Shown here in pieces: positions 6,810 through 12,875 of a stretch of 16,499 bases of DNA; positions within the stretch are counted from its first letter, which is position 1, and the number at the start of each line of letters is the position of its first letter. Source of the stretch: an uncultured Pseudomonadota bacterium (GTDB taxonomy: Bacteria; Pseudomonadota; Gammaproteobacteria; Methylococcales; Methylomonadaceae). The notes beneath the pieces were generated by a model. That model was not told the DNA's origin and searched no databases. It saw only the letters and a list, made by a program, of their open reading frames with translations. The stretch lies in assembly GCA_903953455.1 (NCBI GenBank), contig CAJBJW010000044.1:1-16499 (forward strand), read 5' to 3'. The translations under genes and the position numbers were made by a program.

Positions 6810-8432
6810 ATTTATGTTCATGTGAATGCGGTTGTTTCCCGCTTGCGTTGAGCCACCGTTAATACCTTTTGCATCATTTAACGCGGTGGCAAATGCAATA
6901 TTAGTGGATATGTTTTCTTGCCATTGCCATTTTGCACCAACGCCCGCTCCACTTAATGTCCAACTTTGAGTTTCGCCCTCGAGTGATTTTTCTCGTGTGC
7001 CATGTCCACAATCGTAAAAAACAAATGCATTCATATTTTCCCAAGCAGGTGAGGTCAGTTCAACTTTCACAATTTGTCCACTGTCTGCGCCTGTTTCGCG
7101 TTGTTCATAGCCGCGTACATCAAAGCTACCACCAATGCCCAGCTGTTCACCTGCAATTAAGGGAGAATCACTGTGTTGACCACTCAAGCCAGTGCTGAGC
7201 GACCATTCACCAAATTTAGTGAAAAAGTTGGTTCCATAACGAACAATATTAAACGTTGATGTGGCATATTTACGTGATTTATCGTAAAACGTATCGGCAT
7301 TATCTGACCACAAACCCACGTTAGTTGCCCATTGAACAAAGTAACTGCTGCTAATTTGCTCAAAGGGATATTCCGCTTTGTAGGTAATGCTAAAAGGCGT
7401 ACTGCGAACGTTAGTTTCATTATCACAGACTGGCTTAGGCACTCCTGCAAGAGTTGGTAATTCTGTAACGGCTTCACATTGTTTGCTTGCTATCTTGATA
7501 TTTTGTGTACTGCTTAAAAAATGACGACTATCTAAACCGACATCGACACTGTGTTCATATTGCCCCCATTTTGGCAAAAATTGTTGGTAATGAATGCCCA
7601 TCATTTTACCCGCACCGGTAATAGTTAAATCTGACGCAACAACACCGTTATTAGCACTCGATGAGGCGTAATACATATTGAGCCAGCCACCTAGTGAGTA
7701 AACCGGTAATGCGTAAGTAGCACCGTATTGTTTAATGGTGTCAGCATGATCGGGTGGTAATGTATATGACGCATTGATAACATGATCAAGTCCCCATAAA
7801 TTACTATATTGCGCACCGCCAGTTAGACGATATTCACCCGCGCTGTCAGAGTCTGTATTGTTGAAATTTAATGAAAATTCATAAGGGCGTTCGGGTTCAA
7901 TGACTTTAATATTGGCATTAACACTGTCTTGTTCATCACTTTCTTTAAATGTTAATTTTATTTTTTTTGATGGGTGTTTATTGGCGACTTTGACGGATTG
8001 CGCTAATGCTTTTGTATTGGGGGATTCATTTTTTTTCAACTCAGGCAAACTAGCCATTACGCCTTCTTTTGAAAAATAATAATTACCGTGAATGTTGATA
8101 TTTTCAACACCAAAAGACACCATTTTGAGTTTTACTTCACCCGTATTGAGTGATTGGGGAGGTAAAATAACGCGATAAAAGGCGTAACCAGAATGGCGGA
8201 TTTTCGTTTCTAACACTTTGCCAACCTGCTGCAGACTTTGTAAGTCATACGATTTGTGTTCTAACGGCTTAAAATAATCCTCTAAGGCTTCTTCTGATAA
8301 GGTAGAGTCGCCTTCCACCACAAATTTATTAACCGTAAATGTGAATTTAGGTGGGGCTGATTCATTTTCTTGAGCTAGGCTCATTATCGGAAAAAGGCTC
8401 AATGTCAATGCAAGATAAGTCAATTTAGACAT
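6798..8432 (-). CDS. TpsB/ShlB-family outer-membrane transporter of two-partner secretion
   Basis: This is an Omp85-superfamily barrel that secretes the TpsA partner across the outer membrane. With the chosen start, the 544-residue product has a signal peptide (1-20, cleavage about SLA-Q), two POTRA-type modules (about 33-108 and 109-178) and a beta-barrel to the end. The conserved VRGY motif is at 439-442 within GGSFDVRGYEQRE. A FYDCGHG stretch at 472-478 replaces the common F-x-D-x-G strand, and the chain ends in Tyr, as outer-membrane barrels do. Cys319 and Cys336 bracket a predicted surface loop and may form a disulfide. The frame stays open upstream to 8567, but that extension overlaps fecR and would bury the signal peptide, so ATG 8432 is preferred despite a weak ribosome-binding site. 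It is last in the tpsA-fecR-tpsB operon. Confidence 0.92.
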   Translation of the reverse strand: MSKLTYLALTLSLFPIMSLAQENESAPPKFTFTVNKFVVEGDSTLSEEALEDYFKPLEHKSYDLQSLQQVGKVLETKIRHSGYAFYRVILPPQSLNTGEVKLKMVSFGVENINIHGNYYFSKEGVMASLPELKKNESPNTKALAQSVKVANKHPSKKIKLTFKESDEQDSVNANIKVIEPERPYEFSLNFNNTDSDSAGEYRLTGGAQYSNLWGLDHVINASYTLPPDHADTIKQYGATYALPVYSLGGWLNMYYASSSANNGVVASDLTITGAGKMMGIHYQQFLPKWGQYEHSVDVGLDSRHFLSSTQNIKIASKQCEAVTELPTLAGVPKPVCDNETNVRSTPFSITYKAEYPFEQISSSYFVQWATNVGLWSDNADTFYDKSRKYATSTFNIVRYGTNFFTKFGEWSLSTGLSGQHSDSPLIAGEQLGIGGSFDVRGYEQRETGADSGQIVKVELTSPAWENMNAFVFYDCGHGTREKSLEGETQSWTLSGAGVGAKWQWQENISTNIAFATALNDAKGINGGSTQAGNNRIHMNINLRY

Positions 8433-8472
8433 AGACTTATTTTGTTGTACTGAAAATAGGGAGGTATTGGTG

Positions 8473-9858
8473 TTATTGAACGGCACAATTTGCTCCACTA
8501 TTTTGTGCTGCTTTAATGTCAGAGGCCACATTTTCATTATCTTGTGCAATAACATGTGGCGTTTCATCTAGTTTTGCGACAGAGTCACTCGATTCACCCG
8601 AAAAACTACTTTCCCCCGAAGACAATTTAGTGCCTTTTAACGATTTTTCTTTATCTAATGAGCTGGTTTTTTCGTTCATTTCGAGTTTTGCACTGCCTTT
8701 ATTGACAGTCGCATAAGTACCTGATTTTGTGCTTTCTGCGGATTTGTCAAATAACTTTTCTGGATTGGGCGCGGTACTTGGACGAGGAGCGCTGTTCATT
8801 TTTTCAATGAGCTGCGCGGGAATTTGTGCTAATTGAATAGGTTGGGCATTGAGATTATTGATAAAACTAATTTGACCTTGATTGACAAGATGTTCACCGG
8901 ACGCATTCGTCTGTGCAATGGTGCCTTGTTGGACATAACTGATCATGCCGCTTGTATCGTCATCGATAAAACCGTTATTTTCTATATTACTTTCTTCGAT
9001 GCAACCACCAGTACATTGCAGATCATATTCTGTGCCGCGAATACCAATGGTTGCCACTGGTGTGTTGACGGCATACGCATCATGATCTTTTTTGCCGATA
9101 CTACCGGTGAGTGCCCGCATACCACCAGCGGCTAATGTGAATAGAATTTTATCTTTTTTACCGGTTTGCTGATAATCGTATTGCACAATATCAAACTCGC
9201 TATTCGCTTGAAGAGTGACTTTTTCCCCATCACGAAATACCATCACAACATAACTGTCAGCTTGGCTAGTTAAATAATCTTGAGCATTTAAATTGGCACC
9301 AAGCGATAATTTACGCTCACCTTCGTTTTTATTGGCACGGTTTTGAGCATAGACCTCGCCTTTAATATCCACCACTTTTGCGACGCTTATATCAGGCGTT
9401 TTTTTTGCGTTGTCACATTTTTCTTTACACACATAAACGGTGTAATCAGAATCTTTGTCGCCTTTTAACGTGGCTGTTGGGGTTTTAATTTGGAAATTAT
9501 CTTGGCCAGTTGTTGCAATATCACCGGTACTTGCACGAACAGCTCCTTCATAAACCGTAAACTTGGCGTTTTTAGTTGACGTATCAAAAGTGTCTATTTT
9601 AAAGTTACTATTTGGGCGTACATTAATTTTAGATCCATCTGTAAAATCGACAATCACAAAACTTGCATCAGAGGTTTGAATATTATCGCCTTGGTAGACA
9701 GGAGCATCTTTTGCGAGTATACGTGGAGCTTCATTGGTCTGCTGTGCTGCGCTATTGCCTTTAGCAAATCCAATTTTCCCAACAACCGTATTTTGCGCGT
9801 AACTGGGTAGTACAACTACGCTACATAACAAACCTATATAGAAAGTGGCATATTTCAT
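8473..9858 (-). CDS. Exported protein with two FecR domains
   Basis: The protein has 461 residues. A signal peptide (about 1-21, SYA-Q) is followed by two FecR domains in tandem, about 25-148 and 162-286. The second is canonical (VFRDGEKVTL, then TPVATIGIRGTEYDL). The first keeps the fold signature but the IGIRGT core has become LKGDKD. Each domain ends in a CX3C pair (CKEKC and CTGGC). The tail (about 350-461) is Ser/Lys/Glu-rich, low complexity, and ends NCAVQ. There is no cytoplasmic anti-sigma domain, membrane helix or neighbouring sigma gene, so iron signalling as in classical FecR is unlikely. The ATG at 9858 overlaps the tpsA TGA (ATGA) with AGG about 9 nt upstream; a GTG two codons earlier is possible. 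It probably acts in the periplasm or at the surface with TpsA; that is inference. Confidence 0.88.
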   Translation of the reverse strand: MKYATFYIGLLCSVVVLPSYAQNTVVGKIGFAKGNSAAQQTNEAPRILAKDAPVYQGDNIQTSDASFVIVDFTDGSKINVRPNSNFKIDTFDTSTKNAKFTVYEGAVRASTGDIATTGQDNFQIKTPTATLKGDKDSDYTVYVCKEKCDNAKKTPDISVAKVVDIKGEVYAQNRANKNEGERKLSLGANLNAQDYLTSQADSYVVMVFRDGEKVTLQANSEFDIVQYDYQQTGKKDKILFTLAAGGMRALTGSIGKKDHDAYAVNTPVATIGIRGTEYDLQCTGGCIEESNIENNGFIDDDTSGMISYVQQGTIAQTNASGEHLVNQGQISFINNLNAQPIQLAQIPAQLIEKMNSAPRPSTAPNPEKLFDKSAESTKSGTYATVNKGSAKLEMNEKTSSLDKEKSLKGTKLSSGESSFSGESSDSVAKLDETPHVIAQDNENVASDIKAAQNSGANCAVQ

Positions 9859-12494
9859 TGGCACTGACCTAAAGGTGTTTTTGTTATGGCATCCGTCACA
9901 TCATTAGACGCAAGTACTTCCTCTTCGTCTTTCGTGTCAGTTGTTGAATCAGTTGTAGTCATTTGACCCGATAAAGTGATCACGGTGGTAGTTTGTTGGC
10001 TTTGAGTATTTTTGATGACGGTGGGGATTTCTGTTCCCGTGATGGGCGTAGTTTTATCGTTACTAAGTGTCACTGTTCCATTCAGAAATACCATTTGATA
10101 TCCTAATGTATTGTCTGCATTAGGAGTAAGGTCATACGTATAAACGTTTGGTTTAATATTACCTTGAGAGCTTCCACTAAACGTAATGTTAGTTAAGATG
10201 TCTGCGTTATCACCATTGACAAAACCTGTTGAATAAAGTGTTCCATCCAGATAGGGAAGGATTTTAATATCTCTAACTGATTCGGCTACAACCGTTAACG
10301 TGGGTTGCTCTCGATAGATGGCGTAAATTCCCTCTGTTAGTGGGGCTGAGTAGTTGACGGTGGTTTCATCGCTGCCATAACGTGAATGATTGAGACCCAC
10401 TAAATCGAATACCCCCGTGCTATTTTCAATAGATCCCGTCAGTAATTGTCCTACACCACCATTCCCAATGATGACTTTTGCGTTTTGTGAAATGATAATA
10501 TTGCTATCTAATGTTTCTTTTTCGGATTGCCCTGCGTTTAATTTAAGCGCATTTTGACTCGCATTATTGGTCGTCACGTTATTGGCAATGGTTAAATCAC
10601 CCTTATGTGTGGCAATTGCAATAGTCCCTGTTGCGCTAATGCCTGTTTGCGTATCACCTAACGTTAATGCACCACTATTTAAGAAATTCAAATTTCCTAT
10701 CGCATTGGCAACTAACGTTCCAATCGTGTTTTCGGCATTCGTTAATTGATAATTTGCATTACCCAATAACATTAACTTTTCAGCCATAATAGGTGAACGT
10801 TGCGATACAGTGCCCGATGCATTAATGGATAAGGTATCTTTTGTTTGTAATATTGGATTTCTGCCTGACGGGATGGTATTTAGCATGGCAAAGCTATTGC
10901 TATTGTTGGCTGCGTTACTTGAAATTAACGTGACATCGCCTGTTGACGCATCACCAATGCGGCTATTGCTTTCAAGAAGTAATCCAGTGTCACCGTTAGC
11001 GCCTGTGCCATTTAATGTGATACTGCCGCCTGTTGTTTTGATTGTGGTGGTATCTGAGCTAATGCCAAAGTTATCACTTCCATTACTCGCCGAACTCGTC
11101 CCCGTTAGATTGATGGTGCCGCTGGTAGTTGAAATATCCGTTGTTTTTTCATTGCCAGTGAGGAAAATGCCATTATTATTATAATTGGATTTTCCTTCGC
11201 CACCTTTGCCATTGATAGTGACATTGCCTGCATTGCTGGTAAGTGTGGATTGATTGATAAATACACCATGCACATCAGATAATGGCACGGTTTTAGAAGA
11301 ATAGCCTTCACCGTATATGTTGATTTCACCACCATTTGAGTTAAGTGTTGCATAACTTATGCTGACGCCATCAGATTGCGCTAGTGATGCGGTGTAACCT
11401 TTCGCGGTATTGTCGCAATCAGTGGTGCTACACTTTCCACCTCCTAAAACGATATTACCTCCGTTACTATTGAGAGTCGTTCCAGAATTGACTTGAATAT
11501 TTCCACCATTTTTTGCATCCGCATCTGCATTAAGGACGATATTGAATTTTCCTTGAGTGGATTCAATGCCCGTATTTGCGCCAATCAATACGGCATTATC
11601 CGCTTTAATGTGCAGATTTGATGCCTTGTCACTATTATTGTTTGCCGAAATTTTGCTGTTTGCCTCTAATGTCACATCTTCTTTTGCAAACAATTGGATA
11701 TTGCCTTGTTTATCAACGCTGACGCTATCAGCGTTGATTGCTCCGCTATGTGTGATTGAATTTGCAAAAATATCAACTGCGCCACCTTGCGTGAGCAATT
11801 CACCGATATTTAATACATTATTCTCTGGCGCTTGAATTTGAAATTGGATATCAGGATTGTCCAAGCTCGTGAGTGTGAATTCCTGTCCGGCTGCTAACGT
11901 GATTTTACCGCCTTCGGTTTTAATTGAGCCAGTATTTTCAATCGTTGGGGCAATCAAGAGAATATTTCCATCAGCTCCCGCGTGAATAATGCCTTCGCTG
12001 CGAATATTGCCCGTATCTGAGCCAGCAATGAAATGGAAGGTATTATTTTTAAAATCATTATTGCTAAGATCTAATGTAGACACCATTAATCCTTGTGTAT
12101 CAACGGATGAACCCGAACCAAACACAACACCGTTAGGATTAATTAAAAATACTTTTCCGTTTGAAATGAGCTGACCTAAAATTTCGGTTGGGTTGCCACC
12201 CACGATTCTATTTAGAACGCTACTTTTCGAATTTTGTTGAATAAATTGTGTAATCTCATTTTTTTTGATATTGAAATCTTGCCAATGAATAATGGCTCCA
12301 GGGCTGTTTGTGATTTTGGTCACGCCTGCAACAGAGTTATCAATATTGACTTGACCGCTAATTACTTGCGAACCGCTTGGGTTAGCAAGAAGGGTAGGTG
12401 GAAAGCAAAGTGCTAAAATAATCAAATTTTTCACGCAATTGCATGGCGACAATATCCATTTTTCATTAAGAATAAGATGTGATTGAGTTTTCAT
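9855..12494 (-). CDS. TpsA exoprotein: filamentous-haemagglutinin-type, beta-helix, MBG-like domain
   Basis: This is a secreted two-partner-secretion exoprotein of 879 residues, likely an adhesin or surface protein. It has a long 37-residue signal peptide (basic start, CNC, then a hydrophobic core ending PTLLA). The TPS domain (about 38-277) shows NPNGVVFGSG and the TQGLMVSTLDLSNNDF stretch. A right-handed beta-helix follows, with a block of similar repeats (376-525) and a short CX4C insert (355-360). Near the C-terminus an MBG-like domain (about 732-812) has YLDGT and STGFVNGD. The Thr/Asp/Glu-rich tail ends GQCQ. The ATG at 12494 has AAGG about 6 nt upstream. The frame extends to a GTG at 12563, but that lacks a ribosome-binding site and would lengthen an already complete signal peptide. 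No toxin domain is seen at the C-terminus. Confidence 0.92.
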   Translation of the reverse strand: MKTQSHLILNEKWILSPCNCVKNLIILALCFPPTLLANPSGSQVISGQVNIDNSVAGVTKITNSPGAIIHWQDFNIKKNEITQFIQQNSKSSVLNRIVGGNPTEILGQLISNGKVFLINPNGVVFGSGSSVDTQGLMVSTLDLSNNDFKNNTFHFIAGSDTGNIRSEGIIHAGADGNILLIAPTIENTGSIKTEGGKITLAAGQEFTLTSLDNPDIQFQIQAPENNVLNIGELLTQGGAVDIFANSITHSGAINADSVSVDKQGNIQLFAKEDVTLEANSKISANNNSDKASNLHIKADNAVLIGANTGIESTQGKFNIVLNADADAKNGGNIQVNSGTTLNSNGGNIVLGGGKCSTTDCDNTAKGYTASLAQSDGVSISYATLNSNGGEINIYGEGYSSKTVPLSDVHGVFINQSTLTSNAGNVTINGKGGEGKSNYNNNGIFLTGNEKTTDISTTSGTINLTGTSSASNGSDNFGISSDTTTIKTTGGSITLNGTGANGDTGLLLESNSRIGDASTGDVTLISSNAANNSNSFAMLNTIPSGRNPILQTKDTLSINASGTVSQRSPIMAEKLMLLGNANYQLTNAENTIGTLVANAIGNLNFLNSGALTLGDTQTGISATGTIAIATHKGDLTIANNVTTNNASQNALKLNAGQSEKETLDSNIIISQNAKVIIGNGGVGQLLTGSIENSTGVFDLVGLNHSRYGSDETTVNYSAPLTEGIYAIYREQPTLTVVAESVRDIKILPYLDGTLYSTGFVNGDNADILTNITFSGSSQGNIKPNVYTYDLTPNADNTLGYQMVFLNGTVTLSNDKTTPITGTEIPTVIKNTQSQQTTTVITLSGQMTTTDSTTDTKDEEEVLASNDVTDAITKTPLGQCQ
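10920..11369 (-). repeat. Beta-helix repeat block in TpsA
   Basis: About five degenerate units of 30-40 residues share the pattern G-hydrophobic-x-hydrophobic, then a T-L/I stretch, S/T-x-G-G-x-I-x-I/L-x-G-x-G. Examples are TLNSNGGEINIYGEG, TLTSNAGNVTINGKG, STTSGTINLTGT and KTTGGSITLNGTG. Divergence at the DNA level is high, so this is a structural protein repeat, not a recent DNA duplication. It fits rungs of a right-handed beta-helix. Confidence 0.7.
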
Positions 12495-12528
12495 ATTAGC
12501 CTTCAAAAGTACACAACAATATTTGGGG

Positions 12529-12556
12529 ATTATTATCGATTTTTTGATTAGCTCAA
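12529..12556 (-). promoter_or_regulatory. Possible promoter of the tpsA-fecR-tpsB operon
   Basis: On the minus strand TTGAGC (12556-12551) is followed after 16 bp by AATAAT (12534-12529), about 35 bp before the tpsA ATG. Matches to the sigma-70 consensus are four and five of six. Its position is good, but the sequence is AT-rich and the call is tentative. No Fur box or other recognisable operator was found. Confidence 0.28.
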
Positions 12557-12684
12557 GTCGCACAAAAAAACGCAGTTAATTTAAGTGGTATCAATATGGC
12601 GCAATAATATTTATTAGGGGTGGATGAGTTAAGTAATTTATTAGTTTATCCTTGCCTGATTACCTAGCATTCTTTGTCACTTCT

Positions 12685-12752
12685 GCTAACGAAAAATAGG
12701 CTTTTATATTTCTCGACATAATCTGGGCTCAAAATCGTTAGCCTTCTTGTTT
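12685..12752. repeat. 8-bp inverted repeat with T-tract upstream of secA
   Basis: GCTAACGA at 12685-12692 and TCGTTAGC at 12735-12742 are perfectly complementary across a 42-nt spacer. The right arm is followed by CTTCTTG and seven or more T residues (from 12750). It could be a long-loop terminator-like hairpin in the secA direction or two half-sites of a binding protein; neither is established. Confidence 0.35.
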
Positions 12753-12800
12753 TTTTATCCTAATTTGTATGCGCTTGCGGTGCTCATTTTTGATTTGCGC

Positions 12801-12829
12801 TGTCACTTACGCAGTATAAAGTATATAAT
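12801..12829 (+). promoter_or_regulatory. secA: Possible secA promoter
   Basis: An exact TATAAT -10 box lies at 12824-12829 with TGTCAC 17 bp upstream (12801-12806, a poor -35). An overlapping alternative is TATAAA at 12815-12820 with TTGATT at 12790-12795 (19-bp spacer). Either would give a short leader of about 40-50 nt before the secA ATG. Confidence 0.4.
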
Positions 12830-12840
12830 TTAACGATTTT

Positions 12841-12859
12841 ACTCAATTTTCACTCAATT
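12841..12859 (+). repeat. 11-bp-period direct repeat in the secA leader
   Basis: ACTCAATT occurs at 12841-12848 and again at 12852-12859, one helical turn apart, between the putative -10 box and the ribosome-binding site of secA. It could be chance or a protein-binding or leader-RNA element. Confidence 0.3.
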
Positions 12860-12875
12860 CACATTTGGAAAAAGT

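Larger units (their letters stand above)
12495..12875. other. Divergent intergenic region between tpsA and secA
   Basis: No supportable gene lies in this 381-bp stretch, and no secM-like gene precedes secA. It should hold the promoters of the tps operon (minus) and of secA (plus), listed separately. It also contains a perfect 8-bp inverted repeat (12685-12692 and 12735-12742) followed by a T-rich tract, and a direct repeat just before the secA start. A 16-codon open frame (12769-12819, MRLRCSFLICAVTYAV) has no ribosome-binding site and runs through the putative secA promoter. Confidence 0.55.

Noticed and set aside
8433..8567. N-terminal extension of tpsB by 45 codons, overlapping fecR
   Set aside because: The extension would place the clear signal peptide at residues 46-65, and its codons lie largely within fecR; the start at 8432 gives a normal export signal.
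8473..9858. Classical FecR iron-dicitrate anti-sigma regulator
   Set aside because: The protein has a cleaved signal peptide, lacks the cytoplasmic anti-sigma domain and membrane helix, and no ECF sigma or TonB-dependent receptor gene is adjacent.
9855..10058. Contact-dependent inhibition (CdiA-like) toxin tail and immunity gene
   Set aside because: The TpsA C-terminus is a short Thr/Asp/Glu-rich tail after an MBG-like domain, with no VENN-type motif or toxin domain, and the next gene encodes a FecR-domain protein, not a small immunity protein.
10810..11184. Open frame of 124 codons on the plus strand within tpsA, and similar antisense frames elsewhere
   Set aside because: It is antisense to strongly supported TpsA coding sequence, has no recognisable domain, and reflects the low stop frequency opposite Gly/Thr/Asn-rich codons.
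12495..12563. Upstream GTG start for tpsA adding 23 residues
   Set aside because: No ribosome-binding site precedes it, whereas ATG 12494 has AAGG at good spacing and a complete signal peptide.
12769..12819. 16-codon open frame with a basic start and hydrophobic middle upstream of secA, reminiscent of a secretion-monitor leader peptide
   Set aside because: It has no Shine-Dalgarno, is far shorter than SecM, has no arrest-like C-terminus, and its end overlaps the best secA -10 candidates, so it would not be on that transcript.
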